The position numbers and the translations under genes were made by a program. Below are positions 56,901 through 64,000 of a DNA stretch of 64,000 nt, one piece after another. Every line of letters starts with the position of its first letter. The stretch's first letter is position 1. The notes under the pieces are model-generated. The model made no database searches. It had not been told where the DNA came from and was given only the letters and a program-made list of their open reading frames with translations. Source of the DNA: Bryobacteraceae bacterium (GTDB lineage Bacteria > Acidobacteriota > Terriglobia > Bryobacterales > Bryobacteraceae); assembly GCA_026129905.1 (NCBI GenBank), contig JAHCHE010000037.1, forward strand, positions 1 through 64,000, given 5' to 3'.

Positions 56901-57251
56901 GTTGCCTATCTTGCGCTCAATCCGAACGCCCGCTACATCCGCGCGGGACGCGGCGCCTATCCCAATGGCGGCCGCCAGACGCTTCCGCTCGAGGGGATCA
57001 ACAATTGGGACCTCGGCCTGGCGAAGAAGTTCAGCATCGATGAATTCAAGGCTGTCGAGCTTCGGGCGAACTTCGTCAACGCCTTAAATCACCCGCAGTA
57101 CATTCCCGGCAGTCTGAACACGGTCCAGGCTGTCTCGAGCAATGTGACCCGGAACCTCCTGATCCCGGGCAACCCGCTGTTCAACGACCCAACCCGGACC
57201 TTCGCCTCCAACGCGCGCCAGATCTACCTGGCATTGCGCGTGACATTCTAG
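53964..57251 (+). CDS. Oar-like TonB-dependent receptor with carboxypeptidase-regulatory domain
   Basis: This 1095-residue outer-membrane protein has a signal peptide (ILILLTMAICAFGQ). A carboxypeptidase-D regulatory-like beta-sandwich follows (NITGNVTDATGAVIPDVAIE ... GIYRFNNVPVGRYRITARAPSF). The plug comes next (GGQRPRQNSFMIEGVDNNRTDVTG, NQFSAEFGHSNGGQFNVAIRSGTN), and then a long beta-barrel ending in the aromatic LRVTF. This architecture is hugely expanded in Acidobacteria, where such proteins are thought to take up oligosaccharides or other large nutrients. ATG 53964 follows GGGAGGAGAATAG. It is transcribed alone, between the tatA terminator and its own. Confidence 0.93.
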   Translation: MQIAGVDCGMPFASWRGAYRILILLTMAICAFGQATDGNITGNVTDATGAVIPDVAIELENVATAVKRATTSDQDGIYRFNNVPVGRYRITARAPSFTTSTLENINVTLNRTTTANFELAVGTVATQVEVVEAAAQIDTTTATVGSAFSQQEAIYNPLSALPLGIYNLALMGAGVASSGGVGLGEGPSVGGQRPRQNSFMIEGVDNNRTDVTGANVRVPNEAVAEFSMLQNQFSAEFGHSNGGQFNVAIRSGTNDIHGALFWYLRNRNLNAVDEADARQGIRENPRFDENRVGGSVGGPIVKNRLFYYGLFEYNPYGAATSPSSATYSPTAEGYRLLDGIGGLSRTNYDILKQYLAPAPSASETTTVRGVSIPIGILPISFPNYSNTYNWLGSVDFNASSADQLRFRYVASKFDGIDIDTSPNLPAFAGPRQIRQRILTFSEFHTFSPTLLNELRLNNSYFADSIPAGDFSFPGLDVFPNIIIEQDLNAQLGPLPEAPQSGSQNIYQLVNNLTWNKGLHTVKAGVDVRRMIKPTTFIQRSRGDYNYSTLEQYLLDLTPDVLAERNVGGRPYWGNQWNMYWFIQDEMKLRRNVTLTLGLRHEYKGIPSDDRLQELNSVSSVPGLIEFRAPRAQKDAFAPRVGLTWSPGTSGKTVVRMGGGMAYDNYFDNLGTLSKPPQLESTARVEPNDLPNFLANGGIPGTAPGETLDPAEARLVTGTWIPDQRLPVSYQWTFGVERVIARDYTFNIRYLGTRGSRLFVQQRLNSRAVVTPTRSLPTYLQQPSQSELDSLGLTLDELTAEFNAGGFYVPRYLDAGFENLITAFQNIGNSTYHGLATEFQRRFARGLLFKTAYTWSKAIDDSTADLFSTLLSPRRAQDFENLRAERSRSFLDRTHRFSFTWVYDAPWFRENSNWLAKNLVGNWVISGTYIAESPQYATVQSGIDSNMNIDAASDRAIINPQGQDRTGSDVRALTNSAGQTVAYLALNPNARYIRAGRGAYPNGGRQTLPLEGINNWDLGLAKKFSIDEFKAVELRANFVNALNHPQYIPGSLNTVQAVSSNVTRNLLIPGNPLFNDPTRTFASNARQIYLALRVTF

Positions 57252-57284
57252 TCGGCGGGCCGCGGCTCCGCCGGCTTCACAGGC

Positions 57285-57318
57285 AGGCGTCGTCACCAAT
57301 GGCGACGCCTGAATTTTC
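57285..57318 (+). terminator. Rho-independent terminator of the Oar-like receptor gene
   Basis: AGGCGTCG / CGACGCCT (57285-57292 with 57303-57310) form an 8-bp stem with a 10-nt loop, followed by GAATTTTCT, 34 bp after the stop codon. Confidence 0.7.
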
Positions 57319-57381
57319 TACACTTGCCACGAGCGTGGGGCGAGTGTCCACACTTAGCCGGCTTGTCCGCAACGCGCCGTA

Positions 57382-57400
57382 AGCCGGTTGGAGACCGGCT
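57382..57400. repeat. REP-like hairpin AGCCGGT-tggag-ACCGGCT
   Basis: This perfect 7-bp-arm hairpin lies in the non-coding interval 57319-57531. A second hairpin (GCGTC ... GACGC, 57466-57487) shares GGCGTCACCA and GGCGACGC with the terminator at 57285, so this interval holds at least two related inverted repeats and no gene that I can support. Confidence 0.45.
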
Positions 57401-57531
57401 CGCAACCCTGGAGGTTTGCCCCACTTCTGAGACCCACAACGCCCCGCGAAACGTACAAACTCCAGGCGTCACCACGAGTGGCGACGCGGCAAACACGAGT
57501 GTTCGCGCCACGGCGATTCTAGCGCAAGGCG

Positions 57532-60500
57532 TTAGTCCGCGCCGATGGTTCCCACCAGCTCCTTCAGGTAAGCCGGCGAGCCGGCCCGCGCAAAATTGCG
57601 ACGCGCGGCGGACAGCCGGGCGGCGAGATCCAGTTCCGGCGACGGTTCAACCGACGAGTCGCGGTAACGCTCCAGAGCGTCGATGTGGCGCTGCCAGAGC
57701 GCGACGTCCTTGCGCTGCTTCGCCCGCAGCCGGGCGGCATACCAGTCGCTGGCAAGCACGGTCTCGCGCGTGAATTGCAGGCGCAGAAGCGGATCCCGGA
57801 TCGACATCCCCTCATAACTGCCGCGGGCCATCACATGCAGCAGGATGCGCACGGGCGGGCACGCGGCGTCGACGCTGCCGTCGGCGAAGTAGTTCTCCGC
57901 CACGCGGCGCTGGGTGGCCACAATCGCCTCGACGCCCGCGGCGAACATCGCCGGGTCCTGCTTCTCGGGCCGCAGCAGTTCCTCGGGAAAGACCGCGTCG
58001 GGCGTCTCGAAGATGCGGCCCAGGAAATGGTCGGCGAACTTGGCCGTGATGCGGTACCCCAGCCGGCTGGCGAGGATCGTCCGTCCTTCCACCTCGAAGT
58101 CCTCGAGCGGTTCCAGGTAACCCTGCTCGATGAGGAATCGAGGGTCCCGCTCGTGGACCTCCATCCGGCACCAGATCTCCGGCACGAGCATGCTGATGTC
58201 GTGATCCACGCGGTAGCGCGGGCCGATGTGACCGGCCGAGGTGGTGAAGGCGGCGTCCCCAGTGATCGCCATGGCCACCAGCGCGTTGTTTAGATCGATC
58301 ACCGGCGAGAGGGCGTTGAACGGCCCTTTGGTGAGGGCGCCTTCGCTGCCGAAACCGGTGGTGGACGGCGATTTTCCCGTGAGGCTGGAGATGAACTCCA
58401 TGAACAGCTCCGGCAGTTCCTGATAGTGAATCGGGTTGTACACCGCCAGAGGGGCCAGCCCGAGCGCGGGATCGGGCGGGTTGTTGCGCCGGCCCGGCAG
58501 GATCGCGTTGACGGGAAAGAAGACCTCCTGCTCCGCGGGAACGCTGCGGTCCAGCCGGGCGGCGACGGTGGCGGCATAAGTCTCGAGATCCCGGACGCGA
58601 TCGGGCCGGCGCTGGAGGTAGCGCGGATTCTTCGACGGCTTGCCGTCCACCATGCGCGGATGCGCCGAGGAGACGACGAACTCCCCGCTCCCGGCGTCGG
58701 CGAAACCTGCAAGCAGCTTCTTCATCGGTTCGCTGTAAAGGTCGAAATCCACGATGCGGTCGACGATCGCCTGGGCCTGTCCCCGGTCCAGCGGCTCCCA
58801 GTTTGAAAGAAAGACCTCGGGGCCCGCGATATCGGCTTCGGCCTGCTTGTCGACGCCGCGGTGAATCGCGTCGTCGGGACGCTGGAAGAGCATCGCCTCG
58901 CAATTGGCCACCAGCTTGACGCTGGGATTGCGGTACGCGGGATCGAGACCCGGCAGCGCTTCGCGAGGCAGAACGACCGAGGCGGTAATGTCGTCCTCCA
59001 TCTGCACTTTGTCCGCCGGGTGAAAGTCGGGCCGGAGCTTGTAGATACGCCAGGAGCCGTCGGGGTCGTAGCCCACCCGCAGGTAATTGCTCACCAGCGG
59101 CTGGCCGTCGAACTTCAGCTCGTGTCCCTGGTAGCCGTTGATGCGATCGACGGTGAAGTGCTCGCGCCAGTTCTTACCCCATTCGTGTCGGTAGTAACGC
59201 TTGACGGTGAAGACGAGCTGCCGGATGGTTTGCGGGATGTCGCGCAGCCACTGGTTGTAATCCGGGCTGTAGTCTTCCGACGGCGTCAGGAGCTTAATCA
59301 CCGAGCCGAGAGAGCGCTCCGGGCTGAGCAGCGGCCGGATGGTGCGGCGGTCCGGGCGCCGGTTCCGGTAAATCTCCGAAAAATCGGTATCGAGGATCGC
59401 CGCCACCTGGTCCATATCCGAGCGATAATCCTTGACGAATACGGGACCTTTCAAGAGCACGTCGGCGATCGATTTCGAGATTTCGCTCTTTCCGCCGCCG
59501 GAAACGGTGCAGGGCTTGTGGCAGACCACGCCGTCGGCCCGTATGCCGACCAGGCGCCAGGCGGTTCCGGCAAGCTGCTTCTGGAGGCGGACCCGGTAGC
59601 CGGAGGGGAGGATGTAGGTTTCCCCCGCGCGGAGGGGAATCTCGGTCCTGGCGCCGTCGCGCTTCCACCGTATCAGGCCTTCGCGGACGCTGAACTCGGC
59701 ATTGTCCGGGATATAGAGGATGCCGGGATAGCGCCGGTCCACGGCGTAGCCGCCATCCTTGGGCTCCGCGCGGCCGCCGAGTAGGCGGAGCGCGTCCTCC
59801 AGCGAGGCGGGCTTCAGCTTCACCGAGCGGTCGGCGAAGAAATCGCGGCCGAGCACGTAAGCGGCGAACGCGATGGCGCCGCCGGCGTGCTCCTCCTCGC
59901 ACATGCCGTAAAGATTCGCGGTGAAGCTGATCTGCGTTTTTACTTCTTTCTTCGAATAACCGAAATAATTATCGGCGATAATCGTAACGATTACGCCCCG
60001 CTCGTCGCGGCAGGTGATCTTGAACGCGTTGCCGCCGTTGTACGGCTCGGCCTCGTCGGTCCAGTACATGCCGTCGCGCTTCTGGCGCTCGGTGGCGTCC
60101 GCGAAACGCGGAAGGCCAAGGTCTTTCTTCTTCAGGCCCGCGATGTGCGGCGCCAGGATGACGCAGCCGGTGTGGCCGGTCCAGTGAAGCGCATCGAGCG
60201 CGGCGTCGTTTTCCGGCAGGTACGGGTCGCCGGCGTTGCCGAAGATGCTCTCGACGAAATCCAGGTTGCTGACCAGGGTTCCGGGCGCGAAGAAGCGGAT
60301 CTCCATTCGCTTCTCCGGGTCCCGCGCCGACGCCGGACAAACCAACGGGCGGAGCAGCAGCGAAACAAAGAGCCGCGAGACCGGCGTATGGTTTGCCATG
60401 TAAGGCAGCGTCAATACGTCGCCGGGTGGGCGCAGCGCGATTTCCAGCAGGGCGGCGAACGTCCGCTTCGGAACGGCGATCTTGTCGGCCGGAATCGGGA

Positions 60501-60918
60501 GGCCGCCCTCGGCGACATGGAAGACCCCTTCCGTTGTCCGGCGGTCGCTCCGGGGATTGTGCAGGACGCCTTGCGCCACGCGGTAGGAATCCAGGTAGGG
60601 CGAGTGAAAGCTGTCGCTGCCGGGCGGAAACGACAGCGTGCGCGCCATGCCGGGCCGGTCGACGGCGAAGGTGAGCGCCGGAAGCCGGGGCGCCGCGGCA
60701 GGGCGGACGTCGGCTAGGAAGGCGTCGAGGAACTCCTGGATGCGGGCGTCGGCGGGGCAGAGCCGGTCGCGGAGCAGGAGATCCTTCTGATGGAAGTTTC
60801 GGAGCAAAGGGCCGGCCAGCTCCTGGAAGTACGCGTCGGCCGTAGCCGGATTCGTCGGCTGGCCGAGCGCCGCCAGTTTCAGGTTGATGTAGCGGTCCAG
60901 TTCGTGCGGATTGCTCAT
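57532..60918 (-). CDS. Very large protein, probable PPi-type phosphoenolpyruvate carboxykinase
   Basis: This 1128-residue cytoplasmic protein has no signal peptide or membrane segment. Its size and motifs suggest the PPi-dependent PEPCK family, which interconverts oxaloacetate + PPi and PEP + phosphate + CO2. DEAEPYNGGNAFKITCRDE near residue 300 resembles the substrate-binding YGGN segment of GTP-PEPCK. Near residue 475, CHKPCTVSGGGKSEISKSI resembles a kinase-type P-loop. SSLTGKSPSTTGFGSEGALTKGPFNAL in the C-terminal half is also strongly conserved-looking. The family call is from recalled length and motif pattern and is not proven. ATG 60918 was chosen; the open extension to 61002 overlaps the divergent gene. 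No good ribosome-binding site precedes it. Confidence 0.6.
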   Translation of the reverse strand: MSNPHELDRYINLKLAALGQPTNPATADAYFQELAGPLLRNFHQKDLLLRDRLCPADARIQEFLDAFLADVRPAAAPRLPALTFAVDRPGMARTLSFPPGSDSFHSPYLDSYRVAQGVLHNPRSDRRTTEGVFHVAEGGLPIPADKIAVPKRTFAALLEIALRPPGDVLTLPYMANHTPVSRLFVSLLLRPLVCPASARDPEKRMEIRFFAPGTLVSNLDFVESIFGNAGDPYLPENDAALDALHWTGHTGCVILAPHIAGLKKKDLGLPRFADATERQKRDGMYWTDEAEPYNGGNAFKITCRDERGVIVTIIADNYFGYSKKEVKTQISFTANLYGMCEEEHAGGAIAFAAYVLGRDFFADRSVKLKPASLEDALRLLGGRAEPKDGGYAVDRRYPGILYIPDNAEFSVREGLIRWKRDGARTEIPLRAGETYILPSGYRVRLQKQLAGTAWRLVGIRADGVVCHKPCTVSGGGKSEISKSIADVLLKGPVFVKDYRSDMDQVAAILDTDFSEIYRNRRPDRRTIRPLLSPERSLGSVIKLLTPSEDYSPDYNQWLRDIPQTIRQLVFTVKRYYRHEWGKNWREHFTVDRINGYQGHELKFDGQPLVSNYLRVGYDPDGSWRIYKLRPDFHPADKVQMEDDITASVVLPREALPGLDPAYRNPSVKLVANCEAMLFQRPDDAIHRGVDKQAEADIAGPEVFLSNWEPLDRGQAQAIVDRIVDFDLYSEPMKKLLAGFADAGSGEFVVSSAHPRMVDGKPSKNPRYLQRRPDRVRDLETYAATVAARLDRSVPAEQEVFFPVNAILPGRRNNPPDPALGLAPLAVYNPIHYQELPELFMEFISSLTGKSPSTTGFGSEGALTKGPFNALSPVIDLNNALVAMAITGDAAFTTSAGHIGPRYRVDHDISMLVPEIWCRMEVHERDPRFLIEQGYLEPLEDFEVEGRTILASRLGYRITAKFADHFLGRIFETPDAVFPEELLRPEKQDPAMFAAGVEAIVATQRRVAENYFADGSVDAACPPVRILLHVMARGSYEGMSIRDPLLRLQFTRETVLASDWYAARLRAKQRKDVALWQRHIDALERYRDSSVEPSPELDLAARLSAARRNFARAGSPAYLKELVGTIGAD

Positions 60919-60934
60919 GCTTGCATGTCCCGAG

Positions 60935-60964
60935 TTGACTCTTGCCTGGATTATGCAATAAAAA
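60935..60964 (+). promoter_or_regulatory. Possible promoter of the class V aminotransferase gene
   Basis: TTGACT (60935-60940) and TAAAAA (60959-60964) are separated by 18 bp, and the -10-like box ends 9 nt before the ATG at 60974. The 55-bp divergent region also has to serve the large minus-strand gene. Confidence 0.4.
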
Positions 60965-60973
60965 ACAGACACT

Positions 60974-62164
60974 ATGGAACATTCGCTCCTCCAACCACCC
61001 AAGCGGCTCCTGATGGGACCTGGGCCGAGCCCTGTCGAACCGCGCGTTTACCAGGCCCTCGCCAAGCCGATCGTCGGGCACCTCGACCCCTACTTCTTTG
61101 AAGTAGCGGGCGATATTCGCCGCCTGTTACAGCCGGTCTTCGGAACGGCGAACGAGTACACGCTGGCCATATCCGGCACAGGCACGGCCGGCATGGAAAC
61201 GGCGGTGTCGAATTTCGTCGAAGCGGGCATGACGGCGGCGGTCTTCTCCAACGGTTATTTCTGCGAACGCATCGCGGAAATGATCCGCCGCCAGGGCGCC
61301 TCGCTGAAACGGCTGGCGAAGCCCTGGGGAGAGGCTTTCTCCGATGGGGAGGCGCGCGACTTCATCGCCGCGGAAAAACCTCACGTCGTCGCCTTCGTGC
61401 ACGGAGAAACCTCGACCGGCGTCTTGCAGAACGGCAAGGCAATCTGCGAAGCCGCCCACCAGGCGGGCGCGCTGGTCATCGCCGACGTGGTCACTTCTCT
61501 CGGCAACGTCCCCGTCAACGTCGACGAAACCGGAATCGACATCGCCTACAGTTGCTCTCAGAAAGGGCTGGCCTGTCCGCCGGGGCTGGCGCCGCTGACC
61601 GTTTCCCCGCGTGCGCTGGAGGCGCTGCGCGCGCGCAAGTCGTCCAATCGCAGCTTCTATCTCGATCTGACGCTTCTGAACGACTATCTGAGCGGGCGGC
61701 GCTATCATCACACCGCTCCCATTTCGATGTGCTACGCGCTGCGCGAGGCGCTATCCATCATCGAAGAAGAAGGCTTGGAGAATCGCTTTCGCCGCATTCA
61801 TACGAATCATCGCGCATTTGTCGCCGGAATCGAGGCGATGGGCCTGAGCATGCTTGTTCCGGAAGCTCTCCGGCTGCGCCCGCTGAACACTCCTTGCGTT
61901 CCCGCGGGAATCGACGACGCGAAGGTGAGGCAACGGCTGCTCAACGAGCGTGGCATTGAGATCCTCGGCGGCTTCGGACCGCTAGCCGGCAAGGTCTTTC
62001 GCATTGGCATCATGGGCGCCGGCTCTACCGAGGAGAACGTGCTGCTGCTGCTGGACGCCCTCGATGACGCCCTGCGCAAGGAAGGGTGGCGGCCGCGCGC
62101 CGACGCTCGCGGCGCCGCCGAAGCGTTCTACGGAAAAGCCGCTCAGGCAGCCGTTAACGGTTAG
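60974..62164 (+). CDS. Class V aminotransferase (alanine/serine-glyoxylate type)
   Basis: This 396-residue PLP enzyme transfers amino groups between alanine or serine and glyoxylate/pyruvate. The N-terminal RLLMGPGPSPVEPRVYQAL is the AGXT signature. Next come ISGTGTAGMETAVSNFV, FVHGETSTGVLQNGKAI, VIADVVTSLGNVPVNVD and the Schiff-base region AYSCSQKGLACPPGLA (K197), then YHHTAPISMCYALREAL. The C-terminal IMGAGSTEENVLLLL is typical. It is divergent from the putative PPi-PEPCK gene across only 55 bp, so the two may be co-regulated around glyoxylate/PEP metabolism. Its stop overlaps that of the convergent orphan gene by 4 bp. Confidence 0.93.
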   Translation: MEHSLLQPPKRLLMGPGPSPVEPRVYQALAKPIVGHLDPYFFEVAGDIRRLLQPVFGTANEYTLAISGTGTAGMETAVSNFVEAGMTAAVFSNGYFCERIAEMIRRQGASLKRLAKPWGEAFSDGEARDFIAAEKPHVVAFVHGETSTGVLQNGKAICEAAHQAGALVIADVVTSLGNVPVNVDETGIDIAYSCSQKGLACPPGLAPLTVSPRALEALRARKSSNRSFYLDLTLLNDYLSGRRYHHTAPISMCYALREALSIIEEEGLENRFRRIHTNHRAFVAGIEAMGLSMLVPEALRLRPLNTPCVPAGIDDAKVRQRLLNERGIEILGGFGPLAGKVFRIGIMGAGSTEENVLLLLDALDDALRKEGWRPRADARGAAEAFYGKAAQAAVNG

Positions 62165-62904
62165 CGGCTCGATCGGGGCCCCGCTACGTTCTCCCGAGGC
62201 CTTGCCGGACCCGTCTGCAGCATGTGTTCCCGCAACTTCTGCACGGTGGGCGGCTGGATGCTGGTCCGGAAGCAACTGAGGCCCCACCCGACGCTCATGC
62301 GCGGAACCCGGTCTGTGCTTGGCACGTATTTCTGCGTCCACTGCAACTTCTCGCAGGCTACGCGGTCCAGCCAGCCTTTCGGGTCGTGGGGCCGTTTCTG
62401 GCCCTCTAGCGTGCGAATCCCCAGCAACTGGAAGATTGCGGAATCGTAATAGACCTGGTGCTTGAACGCGCTGTTCTGGTCCTGGGTGGCGAAGCACATC
62501 TTCACCTGGAAGCGGTTGCGCGGAATCACGATGCGCGCCACCAAATTGCCGTCCAGGTAGAACTCCGACATGCGCTGCTCGTCCACGACAATCTTCAGGT
62601 GGTACTTCTGCTTGAGCCCCTGAAGCGCGAAGTTATGATCCTTGTCCTTATAGCTGTAGGAAAAAGTGCGCCAAACCGGGTCCAGGTCCGGACTGTAGGT
62701 CTCTTTTCGGCTGTGCGAGATGCCGGCCTCCAACTCGTCGGAGAAACCGAGGTAGAAGTTGAAGTAGTGGGTGTAACTGGAAGCCTTTGTAACCGGTCCG
62801 ATTGAGTACTTCGACGGCAGCGTTAATGTCGCCTGAATTCCGGTGTAGCTCTCATCGACCGTTCGCATTACGGCGGCTTCATCGTAGGGTTCGAGATTGG
62901 CCAT
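62161..62904 (-). CDS. Hypothetical protein, jelly-roll-like pattern
   Basis: I do not recognise this 247-residue protein. It has no signal peptide or membrane helix. Residues about 15-180 alternate short strands rich in aromatic and charged residues (YTGIQATLTLPSKY, YTHYFNFYLGFSDEL, WRTFSYSYKDKDHNFALQG, YHLKIVVDEQRMSEFYLDG, VARIVIPRNRFQVKMCFATQD). This suggests a concanavalin-like beta-sandwich with a sentence-like strand-turn pattern. The C-terminal 60 residues are basic and Pro-rich. GGAGG lies 8 nt before the ATG. It stands alone between the aminotransferase and blaI, with no evident partner. Confidence 0.65.
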   Translation of the reverse strand: MANLEPYDEAAVMRTVDESYTGIQATLTLPSKYSIGPVTKASSYTHYFNFYLGFSDELEAGISHSRKETYSPDLDPVWRTFSYSYKDKDHNFALQGLKQKYHLKIVVDEQRMSEFYLDGNLVARIVIPRNRFQVKMCFATQDQNSAFKHQVYYDSAIFQLLGIRTLEGQKRPHDPKGWLDRVACEKLQWTQKYVPSTDRVPRMSVGWGLSCFRTSIQPPTVQKLREHMLQTGPARPRENVAGPRSSR

Positions 62905-63001
62905 GAACGTCCTCCATCCGCGCCGCTTACCGCGAGCTTGAGATCTTATTATTCTAATCGCCGGCCAAAGTTGTGGGGGGGCCGGCGCGCTAGGCTGGAC
63001 C

Positions 63002-63038
63002 TTGACATACGAATTTCTTCGTAGTAAGATCTTCGTAT
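63002..63038 (+). promoter_or_regulatory. blaI promoter with embedded palindromic operator
   Basis: TTGACA (63002-63007) and TAAGAT (63025-63030) are exactly 17 bp apart. Between them lies the palindrome TACGAA-N4-TTCGTA (63008-63023). A third half-site TTCGTAT (63032-63038) covers the predicted start point and mirrors ATACGAA at 63007-63013. BlaI-family repressors bind such dyads, so autoregulation is likely. The -10 ends 8 nt before the ATG. Confidence 0.75.
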
Positions 63039-63425
63039 ATGCCGCGCGACCCGTCTCGCCCGACCGACGCCGAGTTGGAAATCCTGACCGCGCTCTGGAG
63101 CTTTGGGCCCTCCACCGTGCGCGACGTGCACCAGGCCATCAGCCGCCGGAAACCCGTGCAGTACAGTACCGTCCTCAAGTTCATGCAGATCATGGCCGAA
63201 AAAGGCCTGGTTCGCCGCGATGAACGGCAGCGAGCCCACGTCTACGAAGCCGCGCGGTCCCGTGAATGGACGCAGCGGCAACTGGCCGGCGATCTGCTGG
63301 AACGGGCATTCGGCGGCTCCGCCGCGAACCTCGTGATGGGCGCTCTGGGCGCGCGCAAAACATCGAAGCGGGAACTGGCCGAAATTCGAAAGCTTCTTGA
63401 CGACTACGAAAAGGAGGCGCGATGA
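63039..63425 (+). CDS. blaI: BlaI/MecI-family transcriptional repressor
   Basis: This 128-residue winged-helix repressor begins PTDAELEILTALWSFGPSTVRDVHQAIS. Its recognition helix region is VQYSTVLKFMQIMAEKGLVRRDE, followed by the wing RAHVYEAARS and a helical dimerisation tail (LLERAFGGSAANLVMGALG, ELAEIRKLLDDYEKEAR). Such repressors are released by proteolysis triggered by the cognate BlaR1/M56 sensor, which is encoded immediately downstream with a 4-bp overlap. There is no Shine-Dalgarno and the -10 box ends 8 nt upstream, so the mRNA is probably leaderless. Confidence 0.93.
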   Translation: MPRDPSRPTDAELEILTALWSFGPSTVRDVHQAISRRKPVQYSTVLKFMQIMAEKGLVRRDERQRAHVYEAARSREWTQRQLAGDLLERAFGGSAANLVMGALGARKTSKRELAEIRKLLDDYEKEAR

Positions 63426-64000
63426 CGCTATTGGAACAGTGGGCGCAAACGCCGGCCGCGAAGACGCTCGGCTGGACCCTGGTCCACACGCTCTGGCAGG
63501 GGGCGGCGATCGCGCTGGCCCTGGCGGCCGCGCTTTGGCTGCTGAAATCCTCGCGGGCGCGATACGCGGCGGCGTGCGCCACCCTCCTGGCGGTGCTGGC
63601 GGGCTTCGGTCTCACCTTCGCGCTTCTGCTGCCGCCGGCGCCCCTTTCGGGCGTAACCATCCGGACTCCGTTCTTCGACCCGCTTGCCGAGTCCTACCAG
63701 ACAACTCACCCCGCCGCATGGGAAGGCTCCGCAGGGAAGGTCGCCGACGCCGTCCTGCCGTGGCTCGGGCCATGCTGGTTGCTCGGCATCGCCGTGTTTC
63801 ACCTGCGCATGCTCGCCGGCTGGCGACAGGCGCGCCGCCTGCGCGACGCGGGAGTGTGCGGCGCTCCGGCCGGCTGGCAGCGCCGGCTGGACGGCCTACG
63901 TGAGCGCATCCGGCTCGCGCGTCCTGTTGCGCTCCTCGAATCGTGCCTGGCGGAAACGCCGGTCGTGATCGGCCACCTGCGTCCGGTGATCCTGACGCCG
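63422..64000 (+). CDS. BlaR1/M56-family sensor metallopeptidase, N-terminal part (runs off the window)
   Basis: The start ATG at 63422 overlaps the blaI stop (ATGA) and follows GGAGGCG. The 193 visible residues read MTLLEQWAQTPAAKTLGWTL, then a transmembrane helix (GAAIALALAAALWLL), a second (ATLLAVLAGFGLTFALLL), a periplasmic loop and a third helix (VLPWLGPCWLLGIAVFHLRM). RIRLARPVALLESCLAETPVVIGHLRPVILTP follows. The last segment matches the region just before the HExxH zinc motif in M56 peptidases, which lies beyond the window. In this pair the peptidase would cleave BlaI on sensing an envelope signal. Confidence 0.88.
   Translation, partial: MTLLEQWAQTPAAKTLGWTLVHTLWQGAAIALALAAALWLLKSSRARYAAACATLLAVLAGFGLTFALLLPPAPLSGVTIRTPFFDPLAESYQTTHPAAWEGSAGKVADAVLPWLGPCWLLGIAVFHLRMLAGWRQARRLRDAGVCGAPAGWQRRLDGLRERIRLARPVALLESCLAETPVVIGHLRPVILTP

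Overview
The window is high-GC bacterial chromosome, most likely from an acidobacterium of the Bryobacterales/Solibacter type. That placement is an inference. It rests on a large Oar-like TonB-dependent receptor with an N-terminal carboxypeptidase-regulatory domain, many twin-arginine-exported Gfo/Idh/MocA dehydrogenases and metal-dependent amidohydrolases, and tightly overlapping metabolic genes. No 16S rRNA or other phylogenetic RNA marker is present. No tRNA, rRNA, CRISPR array or intact prophage was found.

Layout. 1-691: the start of groEL, with groES and a CIRCE-embedded promoter (minus strand). 807-7461: a compact minus-strand run xdhC / mobA-like / asmA / GAF-like / slt. 7606-8784: a Tat-exported Gfo/Idh/MocA protein. 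9053-13670: nifJ (pyruvate:ferredoxin oxidoreductase) overlapping a dihydroorotate-dehydrogenase-like gene. 13840-16503: an accessory scar with a frameshifted, truncated tcmP, a DUF5131 (phage Gp37/Gp68) gene lacking its three-Cys N-terminus, an amidohydrolase, and the C-terminal relic of a mobile-element primase/helicase. 16588-21897: recG, two Gfo/Idh/MocA genes and a cupin. 22003-27334: a translationally coupled operon of aminotransferase, FAD/Fe-S dehydrogenase and dicarboxylate-type carrier. 27408-33128: a secreted EEP-fold hydrolase, a NarL-type regulator behind a sigma-54-like promoter, an esterase, an amidohydrolase and an MFS exporter. 33168-34284: a decayed ISKra4-like element with perfect 21-bp ends. 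34339-44854: PfpI-like protein, a proline-rich secreted protein, phosphoglucomutase, a small secreted protein, priA, dnaE2 and sodC. 44947-48659: two secreted hydrolases. 48649-53202: asnB plus two tandem PgsB/CapB-like Mur ligases with a shared C-terminal four-Cys motif. 53349-57251: tatA and the Oar-like receptor. 57532-62164: a very large enzyme that looks like PPi-type PEP carboxykinase, divergent from a class V aminotransferase. 62161-64000: an orphan protein, then blaI and the start of a blaR1/M56 peptidase gene.

How the genes fit together. Central carbon metabolism is strongly represented: nifJ, the putative PPi-PEPCK, alanine/serine-glyoxylate aminotransferase, phosphoglucomutase and the 2-hydroxyacid-dehydrogenase/carrier operon. 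Genome maintenance is represented by recG, priA and the error-prone dnaE2. TatA supports export of the several twin-arginine proteins encoded here.

Most notable signals: (i) at least seven genes have a -10-like hexamer ending only 7-9 nt before the start codon and no Shine-Dalgarno sequence, which suggests widespread leaderless transcripts; (ii) the duplicated Mur-ligase/asnB cluster, a candidate undescribed envelope or peptide-ligation pathway; (iii) a decaying TcmP/DUF5131 module next to mobile-element debris; (iv) a putative PPi-PEPCK; (v) a symmetric -10 shared by recG and a divergent dehydrogenase gene.
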